A DNA stretch of 64,000 bases, from contig JAGVAP010000011.1 in assembly GCA_020060215.1 (NCBI GenBank), forward strand, positions 18,852 to 82,851, in the 5' to 3' direction. The translations under genes were made by a program, and so were the position numbers. The first letter of the stretch is position 1. Every line of letters begins with the position of its first letter. This stretch comes from Deltaproteobacteria bacterium. GTDB lineage: Bacteria > Desulfobacterota > DSM-4660 > Desulfatiglandales > HGW-15. Under the pieces are notes generated by a model that saw only the letters and a program-made list of their open reading frames with translations, was not told where the DNA came from and ran no database searches. Shown piece after piece: positions 37,279-45,119 of this stretch.

Positions 37279-37779
37279 ATGCTGAATGCCGAAAAACTCC
37301 ATGCGTTGAATGGAGATCTCAATCCGGAAGTCATGGCCGAGGTGGACCGGATCATCGAGAGGAACAAAGGGAAACCGGGTTGCCTGATCCCCGTCCTTGA
37401 AGAATGCCAGGGGGTGGTCGGCTACCTGCCCCTCGAGCTCCAGGAGTATATCGGTGAGGGTCTGAATATCCCGGGGAGCACCGTCTTCGGGGTGGTCACG
37501 TTCTATTCCTTCTTCTCCATGATCCCGAAGGGCAGGCACGTCATCAAGGTCTGTATGGGAACGGCCTGTTACGTGAGGGGGATTGCCGAGATCCTCAATC
37601 GCCTCAAGGCGGAGTTCCATCTGGAAGTGGGGGCCACGTCCGGGGACAGGAGGTTCTCCCTGGAGGCGGTGAGATGTCTGGGCGCATGCGGTCTTGCGCC
37701 TGTGATCGTAGTTGACAGCGATACGCATGGAGGGGTGACCCCGGACAAGGTGCTCGATGTGCTGAACAGGTATGAATGA
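37279..37779 (+). CDS. hndA: NuoE/HndA-like 2Fe-2S thioredoxin-fold subunit
   Basis: A 166-residue subunit with the NuoE 2Fe-2S ligands CMGTAC (about 94-99) and CLGACG (about 133-138), preceded by the conserved YLPLELQEYIG and FGVVTFYSFFSM. It passes electrons between the NuoF-like flavoprotein and the Fdh catalytic subunit. Directly downstream of fdhA and likely co-transcribed. The C-terminal residues overlap the start of the next small ORF. Confidence 0.88.
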   Translation: MLNAEKLHALNGDLNPEVMAEVDRIIERNKGKPGCLIPVLEECQGVVGYLPLELQEYIGEGLNIPGSTVFGVVTFYSFFSMIPKGRHVIKVCMGTACYVRGIAEILNRLKAEFHLEVGATSGDRRFSLEAVRCLGACGLAPVIVVDSDTHGGVTPDKVLDVLNRYE

Positions 37780-37969
37780 GGGGCGGTCATTTCTCAGGCG
37801 ATCGGGAGAGAGGATCAGATCGGCAGGATCCTGCAGAGTCTCCCTCCAGAAAGAGTGCGGCGCCTTCGGATCTCCGGATTGCCTCAACTTTGCGGAGGGT
37901 GTGATCGAGGGGAGGGCGTTCCTGGAAGGATGCATCTGTCTGCGCATGCAGGAGGAGAACGGCCATTGA
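37772..37969 (+). CDS. Small Fe-S (PF04060-like) protein, apparently frame-disrupted twice
   Basis: A 65-codon frame with KECGAFGSPDCLNFAEGVIEG near its end, resembling the CGxCGxPxC...FAExVxxG 4Fe-4S domain of PF04060, seen beside DRTGG genes in hydrogenase/Fdh clusters. Here the second ligand cysteine is Phe. The upstream half in this frame (RSFLRRSGERIRSAG) is unlike the family. The neighbouring frame reads GAVISQAIGREDQIGRILQSLPP, which fits the family's usual start and would join to KECGAFG if one base were skipped near 37847, with an opposite shift near GGGG (37780-37783). So either two compensating indels exist or the assembly has errors. A stop lies inside the next start codon region (37967-37969). 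Confidence 0.5.
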   Translation: MNEGRSFLRRSGERIRSAGSCRVSLQKECGAFGSPDCLNFAEGVIEGRAFLEGCICLRMQEENGH

Positions 37970-38313
37970 AAGCGGGGGAGATGCAGCGCGCCTTGAAACT
38001 GGAGCTCACGGGCGGTGAAAAGGGCCTGGACCGGGAAGTCCTCTCCGGCTATTGCGGCGATCTGCTGAGCGATGTGATGACCAATGCCCCGCAAGGGTCT
38101 GTCTGGTTGACCATCCAGTCCCACCAGAACATTATGGCCGTGGCGGTCCTCCGGGAGCTTTCAGCGGTCGTGCTGGTGAACGGCCGGAAACCCGACGAGG
38201 ACACCCGCAAGAGGGCGGAGGAGGAGGGCATTCCGCTCCTCGTCTCCCCCCTCTCTTCCTATGAACTCGCGGGCAGGCTGATGGAACTCGGGATCGGCCG
38301 GGCTGAGCCTTGA
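37966..38313 (+). CDS. DRTGG-domain protein (electron-bifurcating enzyme accessory)
   Basis: A 115-residue DRTGG-like protein: GEKGLDREVLSGYCGDLLSDVM, then VWLTIQSHQNIMAVAVL and SAVVLVNGRKPDED. Such proteins are regularly encoded beside NuoE/F-like subunits of hydrogenases and formate dehydrogenases, but their role is unknown. I chose the TTG at 37966 because GGAGGAG lies 8 bases upstream and the resulting start (MKAGEMQRALKLELTGG) fits the family; an upstream GTG at 37855 would only add a shadow frame. Confidence 0.75.
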   Translation: MKAGEMQRALKLELTGGEKGLDREVLSGYCGDLLSDVMTNAPQGSVWLTIQSHQNIMAVAVLRELSAVVLVNGRKPDEDTRKRAEEEGIPLLVSPLSSYELAGRLMELGIGRAEP

Positions 38314-38918
38314 GGGAACTGTCCCTTCATATCATGGATATCGTGGAGAACGGTCTTGCCGCCGGTGGTTCGCTGATCGAGATCGGAGTGGTCGAAGACA
38401 GCGGCGCGAACCGGCTGGAGATCAGGGTTTGCGACAACGGCCGCGGAATCCCGGCCGATCTTGTCGGGGAGGTCACCAGCCCCTTTTACACGACCAGAAC
38501 GACCCGAACGGTCGGATTGGGCCTCTCCCTGCTCCGAGAAGCTGCAAAGAGGTGCAACGGCGGATTCCTGGTTCAATCCCAGCCAGGCAAGGGGACAGAG
38601 GTGCGCGCGTCGTTCGAGAGGAATCATATCGACCGAGCCCCCATGGGGGATGTGGCCGGATCCCTGACCGGACTGATCATGGGGAACCCGGAAGTGGATT
38701 TCATCTACCGTCACGAGATCGACGGAAGGGTGTTCAGCCTGGATACGAGGGAGATCCGGAAGGAGCTGGAGGACGTGCCGATCAATCACCCGAGGGTCCT
38801 CGTCCAGTTGGCGGAGATGATCCGGGAGTCGATCGCGGAGATGGGGGAAAGACACAGGTCCATTGGTCCTGGGTCCAGGGTCCAGGGTCGAAAAGACGGT
38901 GGACCGGCGGAGCCGTAG
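38310..38918 (+). CDS. HATPase-fold protein (stand-alone anti-sigma/kinase ATPase type)
   Basis: A 202-residue GHKL ATPase without a HisKA domain: IVENGLAAGGSLIEIGV (N box), DNGRGIPADL (G1) and TVGLGLSLLREAAKRCNGG (G2). Start is a TTG at 38310, overlapping the DRTGG stop by 4 bases. Similar ATPases lie beside NuoEF-type bifurcating complexes; the partner is unknown. The last about 25 codons run into a CCAGGGT-word repeat (38864-38892) and look like an extension read from the repeat. Confidence 0.7.
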   Translation: MRELSLHIMDIVENGLAAGGSLIEIGVVEDSGANRLEIRVCDNGRGIPADLVGEVTSPFYTTRTTRTVGLGLSLLREAAKRCNGGFLVQSQPGKGTEVRASFERNHIDRAPMGDVAGSLTGLIMGNPEVDFIYRHEIDGRVFSLDTREIRKELEDVPINHPRVLVQLAEMIRESIAEMGERHRSIGPGSRVQGRKDGGPAEP

Positions 38919-39010
38919 GGACCGGGGACCTTGAGACCACAAGTGGCGGGGCCGTATGAGCGGGGAACCTGGAAAGACCGGGTGACAAATGACAAAACGG
39001 GAGCAAGACC

Positions 39011-39388
39011 ATGCCCAAGCTGACCATCGAAGATCTCAAGAGGATCAAGGAAAGCGCCAAGAAGTCGATCGCCCTTCGGGAAGGGGGGGCAACCGTGAAG
39101 ATCACTGTTCACATGGGGACCTGCGGAATCGCCGCGGGGGGCAGGGAGGTCATGGAATCCCTCCTGGAGGAGCTTGCGCAGACGGACCGGCGGGACATCC
39201 GGGTGGTCACTTCGGGATGCATGGAGATGTGCAGCAGTGAGCCCCACGTGACGGTCGAGATGCAGGGGCAGGATCCCGTGACCTACCAGCACATGGACAG
39301 GAACAAGATGAGACAGGTGTTCAAGCGGCACGTCCTCATGGGAGAGGTCCAGACGGAATTTGCGCTGGCGAGAATGAAACAGGAGTGA
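39011..39388 (+). CDS. hndB: 2Fe-2S ferredoxin-like subunit (HndB type)
   Basis: A 125-residue thioredoxin-like 2Fe-2S protein: TCGIAAGGREV (about 37-47) and SGCMEMCSSEP (about 73-83) give four-cysteine cluster ligands. HndB-type subunits sit between the HndA and HndC genes in NADP-reducing hydrogenases. Here it should be an electron-transfer subunit of the NAD(P)-linked formate dehydrogenase. GGGAG precedes the ATG. A short-word repeat (about 39440-39470) separates it from the next gene. Confidence 0.85.
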   Translation: MPKLTIEDLKRIKESAKKSIALREGGATVKITVHMGTCGIAAGGREVMESLLEELAQTDRRDIRVVTSGCMEMCSSEPHVTVEMQGQDPVTYQHMDRNKMRQVFKRHVLMGEVQTEFALARMKQE

Positions 39389-39562
39389 GCGTCCAAAGAC
39401 CCGGTCCTTTGGGCGGGGTCGGGACACCACCGGGTGGAAAAACTGGAATGATGGAATGATGGGTTGATGGAAAATCGGGGTGAAGACGGTTTGTCTCCAC
39501 CCCTGATCCCCCACTGTTCCTGATTTTACGGCTCCGGAGAGCGGAGAGGGAGGCCACAGAAC

Positions 39563-41350
39563 ATGGGTATTTATCGATCGGACCTGCTTCTATGCGGCGG
39601 GACAGGGTGCCATGCGTCGGGAAGTCTGGAGGTGAAAAAGGTACTCCGGCAGGAACTCGCGAGGCAGAAGCTGGACCGGGAGATCCGCATCATCGAGACA
39701 GGCTGCAACGGTTTTTGCGCCCAGGGACCGCTCATGATCGTCCAGCCCGACGGCATCTTTTATCAGAAGCTCAAACCCGAGGACATCCCCCACCTGGTCG
39801 AGGAGCACTTCCTCAAGGGCCGGCCCGTGAAGAAGCTCTTCTACAAGGTGCCCGCATCGGCGGAGACCATCCCGACCATGGAAGACATCCCCTTCTACTC
39901 CAAGCAGATGCTGATCGTGCTGAGGAACAGGGGGCTCATCGATCCGGAAAGCATCGATGAATATATCGCAAGGGACGGGTACGTGGGGGCGGGCAAGGCG
40001 CTGCTGGAGATGACCCCGGAGGCGATCATCCATGAAGTCAAGAAGTCCGGTCTGAGGGGCCGCGGGGGCGCCGGATTCTCGACCGGGATGAAGTGGGAGT
40101 TTGCCGCCAAGTCGGAGGGAGAGGTGAAGTACGTCGTGTGCAATGCCGACGAAGGAGACCCCGGGGCGTTCATGGACCGGAGCGTCCTGGAGGCGGACCC
40201 CCACGCGGTCCTCGAGGGGATGCTCATCGCCGGCAAGGCGATCGGGGCCCACAAGGGCTATGTCTACTGCAGGGCCGAGTACCCGCTGGCGGTCAAACGG
40301 CTGAACATCGGGATCCAGGCCGCCCGGGAGTACGGTCTCCTCGGCGAGGACATCCTGGGGAGCGGCTTCAGCTTCGACGTGGAGGTCTATCAGGGGGCAG
40401 GGGCGTTCGTCTGCGGCGAAGAAACGGCCCTGATGCATTCCATCGAAGGCAAACGGGGGATGCCGAGACCCAGACCCCCCTTTCCCGCCCGGCAGGGGCT
40501 CTGGAAGAAACCCACCGTGCTCAACAACGTGGAGACCTATGCCAATATCCCCCAGATCATCGAGAAGGGGGGCGACTGGTACGCTTCCATCGGCACGGCG
40601 TCGAGCAAGGGGACCAAGGTCTTCGCCCTGACCGGTGCGGTCAGCAACATCGGCCTCGTGGAAGTGCCCATGGGTACCACCCTGAGGACCATCATCTTCG
40701 ATATCGGGGGCGGTATCCCCAGGAAGCGGAAGTTCAAGGCGGTGCAGCTCGGGGGCCCCTCGGGCGGGTGCGTGCCCGAGAGATACATCGATACCCCTGT
40801 GGATTACGAGTCCATCCTGAAGGTCGGCGCGATCATGGGGTCGGGGGGCATGATCGTCATGGACGACCGCACCTGCATGGTGGACATGGCTCGTTTTTTC
40901 ATGGACTTCATCCAGGATGAATCCTGCGGAAAATGCACCCCCTGTCGCGAGGGGACGAACCGCATGCTGGAGATCCTGGAGAAGATCACGCACGGCCACG
41001 GAGAGCCTTCGGACCTCGATCTCCTCAGGGAGCTGAGCGCCATGGTCAAGGAGAGCTCCCTCTGCGGGCTCGGACAGACGGGGCCCAACCCCGTGCTCTC
41101 CACCATCCAGTACTTCATGGACGAGTACGAGGCGCACATCCTGGAGAAGCGCTGCCCCGCAAAGCGGTGCGCGGCCCTGGTCAAGTTCGAGGTAAACCCG
41201 GAGAAGTGCACGAAGTGCGGGCGCTGTTTCAAGAACTGCCCCGCAGGCGCGATCCAGTGGCAGAAGAAGGAGCCGGCCGTCATCATCAAGGAGAAGTGCA
41301 TCCGATGCCTGAGCTGTATCGGCAACTGCCCGGCGGATGCGATCGATTAG
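39563..41350 (+). CDS. hndC: NuoF/HndC-like NAD(P)H-binding flavoprotein with ferredoxin tail
   Basis: A 595-residue subunit. Residues 1-100 are a thioredoxin-like 2Fe-2S domain (CGGTGC, then CNGFC). NuoF core about 130-530: GRGGAGFSTGMKW (FMN/NADH loop), NADEGDPGAFMDR, GAFVCGEETAL, and 4Fe-4S ligands CGKCTPCREG. The C-terminal tail (about 540-595) is a 2x[4Fe-4S] ferredoxin (CTKCGRCFKNCP, CIRCLSCIGNCP). Length and architecture match HndC/HydB of electron-bifurcating hydrogenases. With FdhA, HndA and HndB it probably forms a bifurcating formate:ferredoxin/NAD(P) oxidoreductase. GAGAGGGAGG precedes the ATG. Confidence 0.92.
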   Translation: MGIYRSDLLLCGGTGCHASGSLEVKKVLRQELARQKLDREIRIIETGCNGFCAQGPLMIVQPDGIFYQKLKPEDIPHLVEEHFLKGRPVKKLFYKVPASAETIPTMEDIPFYSKQMLIVLRNRGLIDPESIDEYIARDGYVGAGKALLEMTPEAIIHEVKKSGLRGRGGAGFSTGMKWEFAAKSEGEVKYVVCNADEGDPGAFMDRSVLEADPHAVLEGMLIAGKAIGAHKGYVYCRAEYPLAVKRLNIGIQAAREYGLLGEDILGSGFSFDVEVYQGAGAFVCGEETALMHSIEGKRGMPRPRPPFPARQGLWKKPTVLNNVETYANIPQIIEKGGDWYASIGTASSKGTKVFALTGAVSNIGLVEVPMGTTLRTIIFDIGGGIPRKRKFKAVQLGGPSGGCVPERYIDTPVDYESILKVGAIMGSGGMIVMDDRTCMVDMARFFMDFIQDESCGKCTPCREGTNRMLEILEKITHGHGEPSDLDLLRELSAMVKESSLCGLGQTGPNPVLSTIQYFMDEYEAHILEKRCPAKRCAALVKFEVNPEKCTKCGRCFKNCPAGAIQWQKKEPAVIIKEKCIRCLSCIGNCPADAID

Positions 41351-41712
41351 ACCCTCAAGGGGGGAAACTTCTTCTACACCGGCGGAGAGGATCCGCCACG
41401 AAGGCACGAGGGCACAAAGAAAACCACCATGTTTTTCGGGTGTCTCCGTGGCCGGATTTGGCTGCGGCCGTAAGGCCTGTATATTAGGTAGAAGGATGAA
41501 AGAAGCCCGGACGAGGCCCTGCACCTTTTTTCATCGAGCGAAAGTCTTACGGATTGTCAAAGGTGGGGGGAGTGTGTTATGGATTCAACCGGTCTGTTTC
41601 CCGTTATCCTTTGTGAATCCATTATCTTTGAACAACCGTATCAGTGGCCGAGGTAAGGGCGGCTGCGCACATCCGACCGCCCCGAGAGTTTCTGTTAGAA
41701 AAGGAAGATAGA
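41351..41712. other. Gap with candidate rnf promoter
   Basis: 362 bases separate hndC from the tetraheme gene. A weak candidate promoter is TTGTCA (41554-41559), 18-base spacer, TATGGA (41578-41583). GTGTCTCCGTGG near 41441-41452 partly inverts CCACGAAGGCAC near 41396 and may form a terminator-like fold for the fdh operon. No gene seen. Confidence 0.3.
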
Positions 41713-42087
41713 ATGGAACCGAGAAAAGAACGTATTGTGGCCTATGTGATCGCACTGGTCCTGTTCCTGGTAGGGGTCGTCAGTTATGCGGCCTACCCGG
41801 ATCGAAAGCCCGCGGAGCCTCCGAGGGTCCTGCTGAAGAGCATCGGCGGGAATGTCCTTCTGGATCACAAGGAGCATACCGCGCAGTCCGGGTACGCCGT
41901 TGCGTGCATGGATTGCCACCACGACATGGATGACCCGAAGTCCACCCCTCAATCCTGCGGCGAGTGCCATACCGCGAGCGGGGAAGACGCCTTGAAACGG
42001 TCGGATGCCTTTCATAAGCTCTGCATGGGATGTCATGAGGATGGCGGCCTGGGGCCGGTGAAATGCGCGGGATGCCACATGCTGTGA
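41713..42087 (+). CDS. Membrane-anchored tetraheme cytochrome c (cytochrome c3/c7-like)
   Basis: A 124-residue protein. Residues 8-27 form a hydrophobic N-terminal anchor or signal (IVAYVIALVLFLVGVVSYAA), then four heme-binding motifs: CMDCH, CGECH, CMGCH and CAGCH, with extra histidines (LDHKEH, CHHDM, DAFHKLC) available as axial ligands. Type and size match class III cytochromes. It leads the rnf operon, 24 bases before rnfC, as multiheme cytochromes do in some Desulfovibrio and methanogen Rnf loci, so it probably exchanges electrons with Rnf on the periplasmic face. AGGAAG at 41702 marks the ATG 41713 start. Confidence 0.88.
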   Translation: MEPRKERIVAYVIALVLFLVGVVSYAAYPDRKPAEPPRVLLKSIGGNVLLDHKEHTAQSGYAVACMDCHHDMDDPKSTPQSCGECHTASGEDALKRSDAFHKLCMGCHEDGGLGPVKCAGCHML

Positions 42088-42111
42088 GGGAAAGATGGGA
42101 GGATTCCATTT

Positions 42112-43560
42112 ATGCTGAAGAGATCGTTTTTCAATTTTGGAGCCCCGCCGAAATTCACCTATTCGGTCCTTGCGGGCGGTGCGGCCGGAGAAGTCAAGGA
42201 CATCCCGGTCCCGGAAAGGGCCATAATGTACTACCCCGGTGCGACCCCCCCCGGACTCAAGACCGGGGACCGGGTGCGAACCGGGCAGAGGATCGGAGCG
42301 GGTGACGATACGCTGATCAGCACGGTAACGGGGAGCGTCGCGAGCATTTCATCCCAGAAGGGTTCCTTCGGGAGGGCCTACTCGGTCATCACCGTGGACG
42401 TCGCCTCCGCCGATGAATGGGACGAGGAGTTCCTGAAGGCGGCCAGCGGCGACCACAGGGAGGCTTGGCTCCCGTATCTGGACGCCCTCCCCGGGAGGCC
42501 GCTCTTCCGCTCCATTCTCGGGCCTCGCCCCGAAACCCCGGACACAGGGAGAGAAGCGGTCAGCGTCCACGACATGCGGCCGGCCCAACCCCTGCCGGCC
42601 GGCGTGACGGCCTTCTCTTCCTTGGAGGGGGCGGCATTGCCCACCGTGCAGGTGCAGGAACCGCCAATGGGGGGTACGGGCCTGGTTCGGAGCTCCCTGG
42701 GAAAACCGGTGTATTCCGCCCCGCCTCCGCACACCCTGGTGGTGAGCGCGATCGATCAGGACCTCCTGATCACGACCAACCAGTTCCTGCTGGTCACCCG
42801 GATGGCCGAGACGAGGGAAGGGATCGACCGCCTCCGGCAGTTGGCGAGGCCGGATCGCGTTCTCCTGGTGGTCCCCCCGCAACTGGCCGCCCAGGCGAAG
42901 GAGACCGGCGCGGAGGTGATGGCGATCAAACCGGTGTACCCAAACGCGCACCCGCAAATCCTGGTTCGTGAGATCCTGCGCAAGCGGAAGGGGCTGGACG
43001 CCGAGGGGGTCGCGTTCCTCAGCGTGGAGGCCGTGATCGGGCTGAACTCGATCCTGGGGAAGAAGGAGTTTCCTGTGAAGAAGACCTTCACCCTCGTGGG
43101 CAAGGATCTGGCAACGACCCATGTGCAGGCGAGGATCGGCACACCCTTGAAGCATGTGCTCGATGCCCTGGGGATCCGGACGGCGTCCGGGGACCGCATC
43201 GTTCTGGGCGGTCCCATGTGCGGGGAATCCATATACTGGGAGGACACCCCGGTTTCGGCGGACACCGGCGGAATTCTCGTGCAGGGGAAGGACCAAATCC
43301 AGCCCTGGTCGGACACCCACTGCATCAACTGCGGCGAATGCGTCAGGGCGTGTCCGTCCCGGGTCCAGGTAAACATGCTGATCCGTTTCCTGGAGAACGG
43401 TCTCTACCAGGAAGCGGCGGACGTCTATGATCTCATGAGCTGCATCGAGTGCGGGGTGTGCGCCTCGGTCTGCCCCGCCCGTATACCCCTGTTCCAGTAC
43501 ATCATGCTGGGGAAACATGAGTGCGAACGGAAAAAGGCCGCGGAGGTCGCAAATGGCTAA
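42112..43560 (+). CDS. rnfC: Rnf complex subunit C, with eroded NADH/FMN loop
   Basis: A 482-residue subunit. Two 4Fe-4S motifs stand near the C-terminus: CINCGECVRACPS and CIECGVCASVCPA (about 403-455). N-terminal barrel-like region (YPGATPPGLKTGDRV...ISTVTGSV) is typical. The glycine-rich loop of classical RnfC (GLGGAGFPT pattern) that binds FMN/NADH appears as SLEGAALPT near residues 165-175, missing most of the glycines. So NADH binding by this subunit is doubtful. It lies on the cytoplasmic face and would accept electrons from RnfB. Overlaps rnfD by 8 bases. Confidence 0.88.
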   Translation: MLKRSFFNFGAPPKFTYSVLAGGAAGEVKDIPVPERAIMYYPGATPPGLKTGDRVRTGQRIGAGDDTLISTVTGSVASISSQKGSFGRAYSVITVDVASADEWDEEFLKAASGDHREAWLPYLDALPGRPLFRSILGPRPETPDTGREAVSVHDMRPAQPLPAGVTAFSSLEGAALPTVQVQEPPMGGTGLVRSSLGKPVYSAPPPHTLVVSAIDQDLLITTNQFLLVTRMAETREGIDRLRQLARPDRVLLVVPPQLAAQAKETGAEVMAIKPVYPNAHPQILVREILRKRKGLDAEGVAFLSVEAVIGLNSILGKKEFPVKKTFTLVGKDLATTHVQARIGTPLKHVLDALGIRTASGDRIVLGGPMCGESIYWEDTPVSADTGGILVQGKDQIQPWSDTHCINCGECVRACPSRVQVNMLIRFLENGLYQEAADVYDLMSCIECGVCASVCPARIPLFQYIMLGKHECERKKAAEVANG

Positions 43561-44521
43561 CGGAAAACTACTCGTAGGCTCCCATGCCCCATACTGGCAC
43601 ATCGGGAGCAGCGTCACTGCAAGGAGCTACGACTTCATGCTCGCAGCGCTTCCTGCGGTGATCTTCGGCATCTCGCAGTTCGGGGTTCCGGCCCTGAGGG
43701 TCATCGCCTTCAGTGTGGCCACGGCCATGTTGTGGGAGCTCCTCATGAACCGGGCCATGCGACGGCCCGCGACCATCGGCGATGGAAACGCCGCGGTCAT
43801 CGGAATGATCATCGGCATGCTCCTCCCCGCAACATCCCCGTGGTGGTTCGTCGCCCTCGGCACACTCCTCGCCATCCTGGTCGGGAAGCAGATCTATGGG
43901 GGCATCGGGTGCAATCCGATGAATCCTGCGGCGGTCGCCATCGCCGCCCTCATGCTTTCGTGGGGCATCCTTCTGGACTTCAATGCGGCCCTGGTGAACT
44001 ATGATTTCGGTTTTCCGGCGCTCTACCCGCTGGCCGGGATCAAGTACTTCGGCCCATCGGCGGCGGAAAATTACACCCTTTCGGGACTGCTCCTGGGGCA
44101 GCAGACGGGCGGGATCGGGACCACCTTCGGTCTGGGCCTGATCGTCGGCGGGCTCTACCTGGTCCTTCGCGGTTCGATCCGCTGGGAGCTGGCCTTGAGC
44201 TTCGTGGCAGGGGTGCTCATTACCGCCTTTATCTTCAACTCGGCGAACCCGGACAAGTACGCCCCGGCCCTGTTTCACCTGCTCACCGGCTACACCCTTT
44301 TCGGCGCCGTATTCCTGATCACGGAGGACTCCACCTCCCCCGTGAATTACGGCCCCATGGTGATCTACGGGCTGGCCGCCGGGTTCCTGACGGTCCTGAT
44401 CAGGAACGTCGGCTACTTCGTGGACGGAGTGATCTTTGCCGTCCTGATGGTGAACCTGGCCAGTCCACTCATCGACAAGATCAGGCCCAAGGCCTTGGGG
44501 AGGAAAGCGGAACATGAATAA
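43553..44521 (+). CDS. rnfD: Rnf complex subunit D
   Basis: A 322-residue membrane protein with about ten hydrophobic segments, of the RnfD/NqrB family. Start MANGKLLVGSHAPYWHIGSSV with the ATG inside the end of rnfC (8-base overlap). Conserved segments include GGIGCNPMNPAAVAIAALM and LIVGGLYLVLRGSIRWEL, with EDSTSPVNYGPMVIYG near the C-terminus. RnfD carries FMN and helps form the ion-translocating core. rnfG starts within its end. Confidence 0.9.
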   Translation: MANGKLLVGSHAPYWHIGSSVTARSYDFMLAALPAVIFGISQFGVPALRVIAFSVATAMLWELLMNRAMRRPATIGDGNAAVIGMIIGMLLPATSPWWFVALGTLLAILVGKQIYGGIGCNPMNPAAVAIAALMLSWGILLDFNAALVNYDFGFPALYPLAGIKYFGPSAAENYTLSGLLLGQQTGGIGTTFGLGLIVGGLYLVLRGSIRWELALSFVAGVLITAFIFNSANPDKYAPALFHLLTGYTLFGAVFLITEDSTSPVNYGPMVIYGLAAGFLTVLIRNVGYFVDGVIFAVLMVNLASPLIDKIRPKALGRKAEHE

Positions 44522-45107
44522 GATGTTGAAACTCTTTATTGCGGTGGTCGTTTTCAGCGGCGCTTCCGGAGGGCTGCTCGCAACGCTTCGAGGCGCCACT
44601 CAGGAGAGGATCGAGTCCCAGCAGATCAAGTTCGTCAAAGGGCCGGCCATCCAGGAACTGCTCAAGGGCGCATCCAACGATCCCCTGGCGGCCCGGTTCA
44701 AGATCAAGGACGGAAAAAAGGAGCTGGACTTCTTTCCGGGTGTATTTGACGGCAAGGTCAAGACCGTGGCCATGGAGACCTTCGGGAAGGGGTACGGCGG
44801 GAACATCGGGCTCATCGTGGCCGTGAACATCGAAACGGACGAGATCGTCGGGGTGGCCGTCACCACGCACAGCGAAACCCCCGGACTCGGTTCGAGGGCA
44901 CAGACGGACCCCTCCTTCACCAACCAGTTCAAGGGCGTCTCCCTGAAGGAGCCGATCAAGATGAAGTCCGAAGGAGGCAAGATCGACGCCATCAGCGGGG
45001 CGACCGTGACTTCGAAGGGGGTCACCGGCGGCGTGATGGCCGCTGCGGAGATGTACTCGCGGCTCAAGAACACCATCGTGGAAAAGGCGAAAGCGACGAA
45101 AGCCTAG
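44514..45107 (+). CDS. rnfG: Rnf complex subunit G (covalent FMN carrier)
   Basis: A 197-residue subunit with one N-terminal membrane anchor (LFIAVVVFSGASGGLLATL) and a periplasmic FMN-binding domain. The covalent-FMN motif SGATVTS (about 161-167; Thr flavinylated by ApbE) is intact, and HSETPGLG (about 119-126) is also conserved. Start overlaps rnfD by 8 bases. Confidence 0.92.
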   Translation: MNKMLKLFIAVVVFSGASGGLLATLRGATQERIESQQIKFVKGPAIQELLKGASNDPLAARFKIKDGKKELDFFPGVFDGKVKTVAMETFGKGYGGNIGLIVAVNIETDEIVGVAVTTHSETPGLGSRAQTDPSFTNQFKGVSLKEPIKMKSEGGKIDAISGATVTSKGVTGGVMAAAEMYSRLKNTIVEKAKATKA

Positions 45108-45119
45108 GGAGAGAGGATA

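Noticed and set aside
37855..38313. Upstream GTG-type start of the DRTGG gene
   Set aside because: The added residues (QLCGGCDRGEGVPGRMHLSA) are not family-like and overlap the small Fe-S gene; TTG 37966 has a good ribosome binding site.
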